A DNA stretch of 64,000 bases from NCBI GenBank assembly GCA_905147135.1, contig LR990060.1, positions 10,432,001 to 10,496,000 of the forward strand. Direction: 5' to 3'. The stretch is from Blastobasis lacticolella. Lineage: Eukaryota > Arthropoda > Insecta > Lepidoptera > Blastobasidae. The notes below the pieces were generated by a model that ran no database searches, was not told the origin of the DNA, and saw nothing but the letters and a program-made list of their open reading frames with translations. Position numbers and translations under genes: made by a program. How positions within the stretch are numbered: position 1 is the stretch's first letter; each line of letters starts with the position of its first letter. Below are positions 54,746 to 64,000 of this stretch, piece by piece.

Positions 54746-54960
54746 GCATCAGCCTGTATTTTGGATATCTAGAATCGCTAAGCCATTGTGTTGCGAGTCG
54801 TAACAAGCCACTGTTAGATATCAGAGGAAATGTAGGTGTAGTCAGCCTTAATAGAATGGAAGTGCAAAGAACTAGTCGCTTCAAATCTACTTTCACAGCA
54901 CATCCGTACCCGTCTCCTCCAAAGAATTGTGTCACTATCTGTACATTTGGCAAAGAGTAG
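54746..54960 (+). CDS. Small two-exon gene, terminal coding exon
   Basis: The acceptor TTTTATGTAG|GC (AG at 54744-54745) follows a long T-rich tract. Its first two bases complete the codon left by exon 1 (A+GC, Ser). The frame continues ISLYFGYLESLSHCVASRNK, then DIRGNVGVVSLNRMEVQRTS and RFKSTFTAHPYPSPPKNC, ending VTICTFGKE and TAG at 54958-54960. No transmembrane segment or familiar domain. The balanced amino-acid composition, unlike the chance frames around it, argues for real coding. An AATAAA lies about 190 bases downstream. Residue 11 spans the splice junction. Confidence 0.65.
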
Positions 54961-55151
54961 GCGTTCACGTTATTGGGAATACACAACAAAAGACTGGTAT
55001 CTAGTCTTCTTTTTGTTTTGTTACCTAGTTTCTCATGTTTTGTTCGATACAGATGAATTTTTTTTATTTAAGATTATAGTATTAAACTGTATTTTGGTTT
55101 AATCCTCTAAGTGAATGTAACACGACTATTTTTGATATCATTAGGTTTTTT

Positions 55152-55157
55152 AATAAA
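55152..55157 (+). terminator. Poly(A) signal of the two-exon gene
   Basis: AATAAA, 192 bases after the stop codon, within TTTTTTAATAAATTCTTATT. The next recognisable sequence (55180) is an unrelated LINE fragment. Confidence 0.55.
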
Positions 55158-55179
55158 TTCTTATTTCATCCATCATCGG

Positions 55180-55232
55180 CCGCGTCATTTACCACCAGGT
55201 GAGATGGCGGTCAAACGGCTGGCTACTCATTT
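55180..55232 (-). mobile_element. LINE 3' UTR fragment (inverted)
   Basis: The reverse complement of CGTCATTTACCACCAGGTGA and GATGGCGGTCAAACGG matches the LINE-tail phrase at 16211-16262. Confidence 0.5.
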
Positions 55233-55234
55233 AA

Positions 55235-55735
55235 AAAAAAATTGATACATACCGTAGCATTGTAAACATGGAGTGCGGGTACTACAGAGAATTGAATTAC
55301 AAAGATTACTTAAAAATATGTAACACTAGCTTTTGCCCGCGACTTCGTCGACGTGAAAATCGTTTTAGGACAGTTTATCTTTTTCCCGAGCGACCATTTT
55401 AAATTACCTTCATAATATATGACAGCTACTAGCTGTCATACATGATGGAGGAGGTCACCCTGTATCTTTGGTTCTACCGAACCGAATTAGATGAAACATA
55501 GCATTAACATTTTATTAATAACGCCTAAATTATTATTAAATTCTCAATGTGTCTGTATATCTTAATGTATTTAATTTATATTTATGGTATTTGATGTGGT
55601 GATTCAATTGATAATTTATATTATGAATTCATTAATATATATTTTCTTATTATGAAATATGAATTATGTTTTTAAATGTTAAATGTAAACGCTTGGGATT
55701 CTGTCTGTTTTGCATTTATTTTAAATTAATAAATA
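55235..55735. other. Gene-free AT-rich stretch
   Basis: Contains TAGCTTTTGCCCGCGACTTC (55327), a phrase also at 25398, 44653 and 53918, probably a worn repeat end. It ends in an AAATTAATAAATAAATAG tail, probably another LINE terminus. Confidence 0.4.
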
Positions 55736-55737
55736 AA

Positions 55738-55925
55738 TAGCCTCCGTGACCCCGTTAACAGGGAAAGCGGACTAGATTGGATCATTTAGTCGTCTGAATG
55801 TGTTTTCCATTACGATGCTTTCATCAAGATGTAAGAGCATCGGTTAGTATTCAACTAATGTACATAACTCAGAAAAGTGCGACGGCATTGGGGCTCAAAC
55901 CCGATAACTCGGGGTACATTTAGCT
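55738..55925 (-). mobile_element. SINE S2 (inverted, partial)
   Basis: GCCTCCGTGACCCCGTTAAC, GGACTAGATTGGATCATTTA, AACTAATGTACATAACTCAG and the head remnant CAAACCCGATAACTC. Confidence 0.65.
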
Positions 55926-56345
55926 ACCAATGCTCCTAATATTACAATGGATTAGTTGATCATAACCTATGACCGTTCTATCAAAGCTGTAACTAACAAA
56001 GGGATTCGAAGAACGATCCGTAAACAGAAATAGCTAGGGAAATTAAATTTTTCCCTTAGAGACCTAAGACCGAGACCCGATAGAAAAAGTCGGACAATCC
56101 CAATTTTATTGGAAAGATCTGCGTGAACTCCATTAACGAACTGGGAAGAAATGGCGCAGGATAGGGACCAATGGCGAATTCTTGTGTCGGAGGCCAACAT
56201 CCTCTTCGGGTCGCTGATCCAGCAAAGTAAGTAAGTAAATATTTTATAAACTATTGAACGGTTTGTGGTAGGATTGCCAGATGTCCAGTATTTCTGGGGG
56301 CACACGAATTTTATTGATATAACTTTATGTGTCCCGCCGGGACTA

Positions 56346-56460
56346 AGGCGCTGTCCTAATTGGCAACAATCGTGCGAATTGTGGTTTTAAGGTCTCCTAT
56401 TGGTTGGGCGACGTCCGTATGACCATGGTCGCACGACCGTTGCCAATTAGGACAGTGCCT
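56346..56460. mobile_element. Short MITE, family M1 (best-preserved copy)
   Basis: AGGCGCTGTCCTAATTGGCA at the left and TGCCAATTAGGACAGTGCCT at the right are inverted repeats of about 22 bp with one mismatch. The 115-bp element has a GACGTCCGTATGACCATGG core. The other copies are at 4198, 27209 and 46679. Confidence 0.8.
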
Positions 56461-56464
56461 AACT

Positions 56465-56835
56465 CTGTCCCGTATTTGGATTCAAATTTGTCTGTGTCAA
56501 TTGAGATTTTTATTTCAAATTTTAAGTTCCAAAGAAAAATTGAGTACATTTTCTGATAGCAAAATTATTGCCATTGTGACGTGGAAATAAGTTTTGGAAG
56601 ATTTTTCTTAAAATCCTAACATTTGTCACAACTTCGTAACGGTGTAAAACCGACACCGTTCGTCAGTAAATATCCGTTTTCGTACATAATTTAGTTTTGA
56701 ATTTGTCCCGGATGAAAAACTATAATCACGGAATTTTTAGCCCATTTCAGCATTGATCCCTTATACACTGTGAGGGCGCAGTCAGCCTTACATCCTCTCC
56801 AAAGTCAGCAAAGTCACTTTTCTTTTTGGCGACTA
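56465..56835. other. Gene-free stretch
   Basis: Only a one-sided M5 MITE remnant (CACTGTGAGGGCGC, about 56766) was recognised. Confidence 0.35.
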
Positions 56836-56839
56836 TTTA

Positions 56840-56892
56840 TTTATTTATTTATTTTATTTAACAGTTTATTGTGCACAGGAAATACAATGGGG
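56840..56892 (-). mobile_element. LINE tail fragment (inverted)
   Basis: TTATTTATTTATTTTATTTA, ACAGTTTATTGTGCACAGG and AAATACA form the reverse of the T2 LINE terminus (compare 1905-1943). Confidence 0.55.
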
Positions 56893-57024
56893 ATGAAAAG
56901 CGAAACAGTCAAGATGATGAGATGTGAGTGATGTGAGATGTGTTTGTAAATACTATCGATGCGAAAGATTATAAGAATATAAAATGCCTCTATAAATATA
57001 TACGTATGATACATAGTCTATGTA

Positions 57025-57095
57025 GGAAGGCGGACCCTGGGCCCTCGCGTACCACGCGGGGGCACAACCGGGACATAACGTCAAGATGATGATGA
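57025..57095 (+). mobile_element. SINE S2 tail fragment
   Basis: AAGGCGGACCCTGGGCCCTC, GGGGCACAACCGGGACATAA, then CGTCAAGATGATGATGATG. Confidence 0.6.
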
Positions 57096-57118
57096 TGATG
57101 ATGATACACAGTCTATGT

Positions 57119-57558
57119 GACTATGAGGGCGCCGTAGGTTATCCTACGTCATAGAGTACAAGAAAAATTCAACTTTGTAGTGATAATAGACGTTTAGGAG
57201 ACTAGTTGGTCTGCTCGCTCGTGCACAACTTGGCACAATTTTTTATTTTTTATTTTTATCCTCTTGCGTAGAATATAGAAGTAAAAAAAACAGGGTGAAT
57301 TACATCCTTTTGGCAGTTTCTCTTTTCAGCCACATTATAGTCACAAAAGAAAAAAGTGACGTATTCGCTACGAAAAATCGAAGTCGACTGTCGACTGAGA
57401 TTATAAAAGTCTTAGTCACCAAAAATAAATTTGCTTTTGCCGTGTTGTGCACGGGCACTCCAACGTTTAGCGGGTCTCCCAAACCTCTTCTATAGCTACA
57501 AAGTGGAGTTTTTCTTGTACTCGACGGCATAGGAAAACCTACGGCGCCCTTATAGTCT
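57119..57558. mobile_element. MITE, family M5 (about 440 bp)
   Basis: ACTATGAGGGCGCCGTAGGT at the left and ACCTACGGCGCCCTTATAGT at the right are inverted. The arms stay alignable further in (GAGTACAAGAAAAATTCAAC against GGAGTTTTTCTTGTACTCG; GTTTAGGAGAC against GTCTCCCAAAC). The open frames inside on both strands (57295-57495, 57300-57593) are shadows of the palindrome. Confidence 0.75.
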
Positions 57559-57560
57559 AT

Positions 57561-57827
57561 TAGAGCTTGTCTAAGCTGAAATGACGCGCCCAACTACTTA
57601 ATTAGTTGATTTCGATGTGTGAGTGCAAATATTAATAACGACACTTCATCTGTGTGGGAGCGTCGACTGCTCCAATTGAACGACGCGTGCTCCTACGTTT
57701 GAGTCTCACCGGCAACTGAATGACCAATTACAACGGCATTTGTATATGTATTGCGTCCATATTTTAAATTTGCTTGTGTGCGTTATTGCGATAGTGGGGC
57801 GCGTCATTTCAGCTTAGACGAGCTCTA
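57561..57827. mobile_element. TIR MITE, family M2 (TA target)
   Basis: Ends GAGCTTGTCTAAGCTGAAAT and ATTTCAGCTTAGACGAGCTC, extending through GACGCGCCCAACTA against TAGTGGGGCGCGTC, with TA on both sides. It lies only two bases from the M5 MITE. Internal orientation is opposite to 11280-11511. Confidence 0.8.
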
Positions 57828-57829
57828 CA

Positions 57830-58250
57830 GACTGGAAGAGATCTGGCAACCCTAGTGTGTATTCTACACTGCCGGATACCATACGGCAAACCTAAATAAA
57901 CTCTATAGTTTGTTTAATATACGTCGGAAACCCTATTCATACGAAATATTATTAAAGTTTTCATTTGCAATGTCTTTTTCGCCGAGCGATCCCATTTCAT
58001 GCGGAAGTTTTCATCCTACGAAATGAATTACAGAACTTCGGTGGAATGATGATATTCCCTTTCAGCGGAGTAATAGCTTTTTATTTATTAATGGGTCGCA
58101 GTTAGGTTTGGAACTTTGGACCTCCTTTGATAATAGCCAGAAAGATTGAAAGAAAATCAAGCATAAGAGTTCCAGTATAATTATATCTTTATTTCGGGTT
58201 AAACTACCACAAAAAATATATTAGCATTTCCACAGCAGGCAGGTTTGAGA
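57830..58250. other. Gene-free stretch
   Basis: No feature recognised, except T3-like words TATTCTACACTGCCGGATAC near 57855 that may be a repeat end. Confidence 0.35.
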
Positions 58251-58255
58251 TCGGA

Positions 58256-58430
58256 AATCATCTTGGCGTTAATGGAGATAAAAGATTATTAGAACAGGGA
58301 GCTGTTGTGCTCTTGCACTTGGGGTCCGCCTTGACCATGATCCAGGATTTTGCAGATCAGATAATTACTATGGAGCGACTGCCATCTGATCTCCGTGACG
58401 TGACTCTGTTACCAGGAGAAACTTTTAGAT
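58256..58430 (-). mobile_element. SINE S2 (inverted, partial)
   Basis: ATCATCTTGGCGTTAATGG, CCGCCTTGACCATGATCCAG and GGAGCGACTGCCATCTGATC. Confidence 0.65.
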
Positions 58431-58674
58431 ATTTCGCTAATATTTAGTTTTTTCTTTCAATGAATGGTCGGCGCCAATAGTCTACCCTGCCAGTCACCAC
58501 ATGGTACGGCATACATTATTCGACGATTAATTACGAAAGCGTCGTCTCGTATGTCTAAACTGTCCAAAACCAAGGAACCAAGCTGAATACGACAAAAGGC
58601 CAACTGGACTTTGACATCCTACTCCATTTACCAATGTTTCTTGGCATTTACTAAGAGTGGTTACCGCGCCTGCC

Positions 58675-58918
58675 AACTGACCTCCGTGACCCTGCTACCA
58701 GGGGAACCTGACCAGATAGGATCATGGTTACACATTCAGTCACCTGATAGAGCAGGATTCATCATGATGTTTTCCTTCACTCTTACAGAGCATCGGTTAT
58801 CATTCAACTAATGTACATAATTCAGAAAAGAGTCATTGGTACATGCCCGTAGGTATTCGAAGCCGGTACTTCTAGCTTACGAGTCGGACACCTTAACCTG
58901 TCAGCCATTAACGCTCCA
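58675..58918 (-). mobile_element. SINE S2 (inverted, with head)
   Basis: AACTGACCTCCGTGACCCTG, CTACCAGGGGAACCTGACC, ACACATTCAGTCACCTGATA and CAACTAATGTACATAATTC. The head on the minus strand (58918-58850) has TGACAGGTTAAGGTG and GTACCGGCTTCGAAT. Confidence 0.75.
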
Positions 58919-58919
58919 C

Positions 58920-59260
58920 TTAGCCCCTTATTACAAGATATTTGCGTGCATCAAGACATATTATTATAGGTCGTCCCTTTTCATAGCCCAGCAAGCCCAC
59001 GTCCCGACAACGAAGGACAGAGGTCATATTAACCCAAACTATAATTTTGGGCAAATTGGACATCAAAGCTTGGACAGTCCCTATATGAATAGAATAGTTA
59101 TTCTTAATCATAATCATTTATTCAGTCATCACAGGTACATAAAGGTGGTAAATAATAATAGTAGCGGCTCCATGATGCGTACTTACGTACTTAAAGCATA
59201 CTAAATATGACAAGTTTCACATGAACTTGATTGTTTATAATACAATTAAAAAGTAACCGA
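58920..59260. other. Gene-free stretch
   Basis: Overlapping frames on both strands (58836-59204, 58920-59117) start inside the SINE and show no domain. No gene supported. Confidence 0.35.
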
Positions 59261-59262
59261 TT

Positions 59263-59420
59263 AGGGCCGATTGTTCAATGCTCAGACTGATATATTTTAT
59301 CTTAAGTTATTATGCGACTAAAATAAAAACGTACCTATCTTCATGCATAAGTGTATGTTTTTATAGTATATTATTTTATTAGACAGATAAATGTTATCTG
59401 AGAATTGAAAAATCGGCCCT
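59263..59420. mobile_element. Palindromic MITE, family M6
   Basis: AGGGCCGATTGTTCAATGCT at the left and AATTGAAAAATCGGCCCT at the right are inverted. Pairing extends through CTCAGA.TGATA against TTATCTGAG. 158 bp, no coding capacity. Confidence 0.7.
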
Positions 59421-59521
59421 TCGTCAGTATTTATTAATAAAAAAAAGTCATCATGATAATTTCATAAAACGTGTTTTTGTCATTGATTACGCTAGTATAC
59501 CGTGTGAGGCCTACAACCGAT

Positions 59522-59708
59522 GCTAATATTAAAAACAGAGGCGCTATAGGTCACCAGTAATTGAATCAAGGACCCAACTAATTAAAATCATAATTTAACC
59601 TTTTTTTTTCTAACAAACTTAATCGTAAATTCAATGTAATGCAAACAAAACTTCCGCTCAACTCGATTAGTTCATTAGACCTATAGAGCCTCCGTTTTTA
59701 ATATTAGC
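59522..59708. mobile_element. Palindromic MITE, family M7
   Basis: GCTAATATTAAAAACAGAGG with CGCTATAGGTC at the left. GACCTATAGAGCCTCCG and TTTTTAATATTAGC at the right. 187 bp with AT-rich subterminal regions. Confidence 0.7.
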
Positions 59709-59709
59709 C

Positions 59710-60420
59710 CCGGTTCTAGGCGACGCACGGTACAGAAAACTATGAAGTATTTGTATTGTAGTTATTTATATTATTTATTTATTTAGTGGTAACAATAACT
59801 TTGTAATTGAAATTGCAATAGGTACATTTACAGTAGGTACTTATATATACTTTAATTCGTACTTTTTGTACCTACCCTAATAAATAATCTAGATATCACC
59901 ATCTACAGTTTTTTTTTCATCAAAATAATGTTTATAAGATAACATAACTTAACTAACTAAAACTAGGTCAATCTTAGTCTAAAATTATGTAAAACTAAAA
60001 AGATTAGATTTTAGATAAGTACCGATTTTTCGATGCTCTTCAATAGCGACATCAAAGCAATAATTATGAAAAACCCTTCAGACAAGGACTCTCTCATCTA
60101 GTTAAGGACAGTCAAGCACAATCGATGGCGACAGGATACTCGAAATACATGCAAAACAGTTTTTTCTGACCCTTACACTAACAATAATAAGGCCCAATTT
60201 ACCTTAACCCCCAAATCCGCCCTGTATCGATCCCCTAATATCCGGGACATGTTGTCGCAATTTGTAACGTTATCTTCACGAGTGAGGCTCCAAATTGTTC
60301 CAGTATTAGCGAATGTAAAAATCGTCTGTTTATTTTGGGCAGATACCTATTGGTAGCTTTTAAACTGGTTTTATTACGAGGGTTTCTTTGTAGTTTTGTG
60401 CAAGTATGGGTTTTTTGTTT
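59710..60420. other. Gene-free stretch
   Basis: AT-rich and low in complexity. No repeat ends recognised. Confidence 0.35.
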
Positions 60421-60422
60421 GA

Positions 60423-60675
60423 TACAGCCCATAACAGTCCACTGCAGGACTAAGGGCCTCTCCCACGAAAGGGAAGGTTATTGCCATAATCTCCACGCTC
60501 GGCAGGCGGGTTGGAGATCGCAGTTTAAAAATTTAACAATGGTAAATGCTGCTGCCCATTTTCCAACCTACGGAGACTCAAGATCTTTTACCTCGAAAAT
60601 ATTAGTCGCCTTGTACGACACCCACGAGTGTAAGGGGTTGGTGCTATTCTACTCTGCCGGACACCATACGGTCAA
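60423..60675 (+). mobile_element. Interspersed repeat, family T3
   Basis: CCCATAACAGTCCACTGCAG, GGGCCTCTCCCACGAAAGG, GGCGGGTTGGAGATCGCAGT and CTCTGCCGGACACCATACGG. The most complete T3 copy in the window. Confidence 0.65.
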
Positions 60676-60744
60676 GTATGGGTACTAGAAACGAATGTGA
60701 ACGAATATAGTTGGTTGTATTTCACATACATTCATATATATACA

Positions 60745-61017
60745 TTTTATCAGGTGGTAGGACTCTGTCAAGCCTGAGGAGCCCGCCTGGGTGAGTACCA
60801 CCGCCTTAACTATTTCTGCTGACAAGCAACAATGCTTGCATTGTTGTATTCCGGTTTAATGAATAGGCATTATCTTAGTCCTTACAGTGACAACGCAACT
60901 GCAGTTTTGCATTTTCATTACCTGCAACCTAAATGTAAGAATTGTAGATGTTATGGGCGACAGTTACCACTTACCATCAAGTAGGCAGCCTGCTCGCTAG
61001 TTACTGAGTAGCGTAAA
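60745..61017 (+). mobile_element. LINE 3' region, family T4
   Basis: ATCAGGTGGTAGGACTCTGT, GAGCCCGCCTGGGTGAGTAC, TGCTTGCATTGTTGTATTCC, TATCTTAGTCCTTACAGTGA and GACAGTTACCACTTACCATC, ending GCGTAAAAAAAAC. This is a classic lepidopteran LINE 3' UTR layout. Confidence 0.7.
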
Positions 61018-61108
61018 AAAAACATAAAGCTCACGCCTCTGTCCCACAGGTGGGGTAAGCAGAGACTATGTGCCGCCACTTTTCTCTGACACAACTCCCT
61101 AGCGTCGC

Positions 61109-61116
61109 ATATGTAC
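61109..61116. repeat. Left 8-bp target duplication of hAT element
   Basis: ATATGTAC, repeated exactly at 61919-61926. Confidence 0.9.
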
Positions 61117-61918
61117 TAGGGATGTTACGGAGCTTCGACTCCGACTCCGATAAGTCGGAGCTTCCGATTGATCTTACACCTCCGGTTCCGACTTCGGTTC
61201 CGATACTTTTAAATCGGAGGTTTTAATCGGAAGTCGAACCATAGCAGACAGCGGCGGCAGCGACGCGCGGCGGCTGCGGTCAACGTGTACGAACGAACGA
61301 AGGGTAATGCATGTCGTTGGAAAAGCACGCGTTCTTTCATCGATTAATATTTCACTTGTTGTTACGCAATACGGATGGTTTGTTTTGTTTTGTGCGGTGT
61401 GTCAATTAAAGTTATCTGTTTTTGATTTGGAACTAGTGGAAAGTGAATGGAAATACAAAATTTCAATCCCTTAAACCGATTGTCCTCCAATATTTATCGT
61501 GTCCACCAGGGTCAGTAGCAAGCGAACAACTTTTTAGTGGTACTCGCCTAATCTATGATGCGTTAAAAAATAGATTGGACGGAGACAAAGCTGCAAAGCT
61601 GTTGTTTATTAAATATAATTTGCTACTTCTGGAGTCAATTAATTTGATTTAATTTGCTAACTGTCATAAAAATGTGTTTATTTTTATTTGTGACACCTAT
61701 ATGATACAGGTTTAATATTTTTAATTGAAATTAAAGAGGCTGATTGATTAATGCTTTTACTATTTTATTTTATTGCCTGCCCTTAACACATCTTTCTTCA
61801 CCGCTACTATCTCCAACTCCGCCTCCGACTCCGATTCCGGTTCCGACTCCGAAAAACTGAATTTAGAAACTCCGACTCCGACTTCGGCTCCGATAAAACC
61901 ACCTCCGTAACATCCCTA
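61117..61918. mobile_element. Non-autonomous hAT transposon (internal deletion derivative)
   Basis: 802 bp. The ends TAGGGATGTTACGGAG and CTCCGTAACATCCCTA are near-perfect inverted repeats between perfect ATATGTAC octamers. Both subterminal regions are packed with CCGACTCCGACTCCG-type repeats (61137-61230 and 61815-61905), the binding-site clusters expected for hAT transposases. The remaining coding part lies at 61443-61652. Confidence 0.9.
61443..61652 (+). pseudogene. hAT transposase C-terminal dimerisation domain remnant
   Basis: The 69-residue frame reads LKPIVLQYLSCPPGSVASEQ, LFSGTRLIYDALKNRL, then KLLFIKYNL. The pattern YLS.P..S..SE..FS......D..R..L......L.F...N is the hAT C-terminal dimerisation domain. 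The DDE catalytic core and the BED zinc finger are absent. This is the last exon of a transposase left after internal deletion. It sits in the + orientation of the element. Not functional alone. Confidence 0.85.
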
Positions 61919-61926
61919 ATATGTAC
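61919..61926. repeat. Right 8-bp target duplication of hAT element
   Basis: ATATGTAC, identical to 61109-61116. Confidence 0.9.
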
Positions 61927-62044
61927 ACAACTCTTTTAATACTTTTATTCTTGCCTCTTCTGACCCCAGCTGTTTTAGGTACATTACTGATTGAAGCAAG
62001 CAAGAATGAAGCATTAGTAAATCACAAATCCGATTACGTTTGAA

Positions 62045-62166
62045 ACTTTGTATTTATTTATTTAACAATTTATTGTACACAAGAAAATTAAAGAGATAGT
62101 ACAAATTAGATATTAGACAATAGGCACTACTTATCTCTAAAAAGAAATCTCTTCCAGCAGGCCTGC
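62045..62166 (-). mobile_element. LINE 3' tail T2 (inverted)
   Basis: TTTATTTATTTAACAATTTA, TTGTACACAAG, then CACTACTTATCTCTAAAAAG and TCTTCCAGCAGGCCTGC, the reverse complement of the T2 terminus. Confidence 0.65.
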
Positions 62167-62169
62167 AAA

Positions 62170-63000
62170 AAGATTGTAGATATTGATTTGGAGATATATT
62201 CAGATGACATTAACTGGTGCATATCTAACTGTGGTAACTAACATTTTAATTAATTCTTATTTTCGTAGTATTAATTTTAATCTGTTATGTACGTATTAAC
62301 AATAAAACATGTTAATAAAACCTGCGAAAAAACGGCAATTTCATAAGTAAAGACCTATAATTTCAGATCTTATAGCATGGTATGTTTATTTGGCGTTCCG
62401 AAGGCGATGCTTCTTAAAGAATAAATATTTTTGCGTGCGTGGTATTTAGAGCATGTGATCTTCGTCCTACGTACGAAATAATTCGTGTTAATACGAAATA
62501 CTGTAAAACATACATTGTTCGCATTCTTTCCACTGTGCGTTCTTTCCTCTTTTTGTAAAGTTGTTTCAATATTGTGACTGAACTGCTAACATTTTACATG
62601 TAATGTTTAAACTGAAGACAATATTTATTTACAGACAAACTAACTTTACATACAAAAATGTATCAAAATTAGCAGGTTTTCGCACGCTCGCATCGCTTCG
62701 CATTCCAAAACGCTTGATACGACTTTGACTCTTATTCTACGAGCAACGCGTTCCATTTTGGTCTGTCATTGTAAATAATCAAAAGACTAACAAACTACAT
62801 GCCCTTAATCTTGACGGATTATACAAAACTGTGACAGGGCTCAGCAAACGGGTCTTTATTCGACAGCATTATCCCCGGAATAGATAAAATACATCAGGGC
62901 CATACCTAATTATTATAAAAGTCAAGTCAAACTTTATCGTTATTGGAAGAGAGGATGTTGGTAGATATTCCGTAACTCAAAACTGTCGTTATTCTACGGA
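62170..63000. other. Gene-free stretch
   Basis: Near 62740-62780 and 62860-62960 there are weak similarities to DNA near 63890-63990 (AACTTTATCGTTATTGG.AGAG, TATTCCGTAACTCAAAACTG against AGTTAATCGTTATCGGCAGA, TTCATAACCCAGAACTG), suggesting one more old repeat. No gene. Confidence 0.4.
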
Positions 63001-63021
63001 GCTTATATAGGAGCGTATAAG

Positions 63022-63383
63022 AGCGTCGGTGACCGAGTGGTAATTGTATCCGACTCGCAAGCGAGAAGTCCTGGGTTCGAATCCCACTGCGACCATGTAT
63101 CAATGACTCTTTTCTAAGTTACGTACATTAGTTGTATACTAACCAATGCACTTACGGTGAGAGAAAACATTGTGATGAAACCTGCACATTCAGGTGACTG
63201 AAAGTGTAACCATGATTCAATCTGGTCAGGTTCCCCTGGTAGCAGGGTCACGGAGGTCAGATGCTAGTCGTTCCACTGTAATTACCTGATCTGCCAAATC
63301 ACGAATCATGATCCAAGCGGACACGGGTCCTCGTGCGCGTGCTCGAGCACAACCGGAACATTAACGCCAAGATTATTATTTTA
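63022..63383 (+). mobile_element. SINE family S2, full length
   Basis: Head (63022-63097) GCGTCGGTGACCGAGTGGTA and GTCCTGGGTTCGAATCCCAC. Body AAACATTGTGATGAAACCTG, ACCATGATTCAATCTGGTCA, GTCACGGAGGTCAGATGCTA and ATTACCTGATCTGCCAAAT. Tail GGAACATTAACGCCAAGATT. One of the best S2 copies. Confidence 0.85.
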
Positions 63384-63469
63384 TTATCTCCGGAACGCGT
63401 AAAATATTCGTACCCTATTATTATGAACAAGTGGACCCGGTGCGATTTCGTTTGCGTACACCTACTTTA

Positions 63470-63640
63470 CCCCTACTCACTCTTTTTTTTCTTGCTTATA
63501 AACCGTCCTCATGAATCACTCTATCTATTGTTAAAACCTGCATTAAAATCCGTTGCGTAGTTTAAAAGATCTAAGCGTACATACTCGTAGGGACAGACTG
63601 CGGAAAGCGACTTTGTTTTATACTATGTATTTATATATAG
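63470..63640 (+). mobile_element. Helitron-associated repeat
   Basis: CCCCTACTCACTCTTTTTTT, CCTGCATTAAAATCCGTTGC, GTAGTTTAAAAGATCTAAGC and AAGCGACTTTGTTTTATACT. Aligns to 25010-25190. Confidence 0.5.
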
Positions 63641-63644
63641 AAGT

Positions 63645-63890
63645 ATTTTAAATAGTATTATGTTTCTGCCGGTGAGTAAGGTTTCCAGTGCTCCATGGGG
63701 TGGGGATTTGGGGAACCGTAGCTTTGGCAGTGGTGTGGCATTTGTCTTTTTGCTGCCAGAGCAACGTGTTATAGAGGTGGGCAACGCATTGGCGATACTC
63801 TTGGTGTTGCTAATATCAATAGGCATTGGTGACCACTTTCCATCAGGTGGCCCGCTTGCCTGTTTGGCAACCGTATGACATAAAAAAAAA
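63645..63890 (+). mobile_element. LINE 3' tail, family T1
   Basis: TTTTAAATAGTATTATGTTT, GGTGAGTAAGGTTTCCAGTG, GGTGACCACTTTCCATCAGG and the end GACATAAAAAAAAA. Over 90% similar by eye to 521-760. Short frames on both strands are not genes. Confidence 0.75.
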
Positions 63891-64000
63891 TCTCTGTAAC
63901 AAAGTTAATCGTTATCGGCAGAGGCGACGTTGGTGGATACTTCATAACCCAGAACTGTCGTTATTCGCCGCATTATTTTCGGAGCTTATAAACTTGCCAA

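Noticed and set aside
58836..59204. 122-codon frame
   Set aside because: It begins inside an inverted SINE S2, has no recognisable domain, and overlaps a frame on the other strand.
60335..60688. 117-codon frame
   Set aside because: Most of it is the T3 interspersed repeat, and the residues match translations of other T3 copies only because of shared DNA.
1..64000. CRISPR array, phage defence island or bacterial operon
   Set aside because: No regularly spaced direct repeats or dense long ORFs. Composition and repeat families are those of an insect nuclear genome.

Overview
The window looks like moth or butterfly (Lepidoptera) nuclear DNA. It is AT-rich, has no long open reading frames, and carries many short interspersed repeats whose tails, 3' ends and pol III-type heads match repeat families I know from Lepidoptera: tRNA-headed SINEs, Helitrons ending in CTAG|T, RTE-type LINEs, and LINE 3' ends stopping in AATAAATAAATA or CATAAAAAA. 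Almost all open reading frames of 60-180 codons are chance frames or decayed retrotransposon pieces. I see no rRNA gene, no convincing functional tRNA gene, no CRISPR array and no prokaryotic operon. The Lepidoptera call is an inference from repeat families; no database search was run.

Region by region. 1-17.7 kb: scattered LINE tails, SINEs and MITEs, one candidate split gene (exon at 6102-6147, possible exon at 10210-10427), and a 5'-truncated RTE retrotransposon on the minus strand (14407-15946) with a 9-bp target-site duplication. 17.76-47.26 kb: one large head-to-tail tandem duplication. Copy A is 17761-30249 and copy B is 30256-47259, with a register shift of about 12.5 kb. The copies are about 95% identical by eye in aligned stretches. 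Each has gained its own transposons, so each copy serves as a dated empty site for the other. Copy B holds a Helitron (31324-37473) that itself contains a 5.1-kb element with perfect 36-bp inverted ends and TTA duplications (32271-37389). Copy B also has several SINE and LINE-tail insertions and lacks about 2.4 kb present in A. Copy A has its own SINE (13-bp duplication) and a palindromic MITE. 47.3-51.3 kb: LINE and SINE pieces, including the CCHC plus restriction-like endonuclease end of a non-LTR element (49085-49720, minus). 51.3-55.2 kb: the best gene in the window, a two-exon gene with a GC-rich promoter, consensus splice sites, preserved reading phase, an 81-residue product and a poly(A) signal. 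55.2-64 kb: SINEs, several palindromic MITEs and an internally deleted hAT transposon (61117-61918) with a perfect 8-bp duplication.

The DNA therefore behaves as gene-poor, transposon-dense intergenic or intronic sequence. Its most informative content is the tandem duplication with its layered insertion history, the nested Helitron/TIR element, and the small spliced gene near 51-55 kb.
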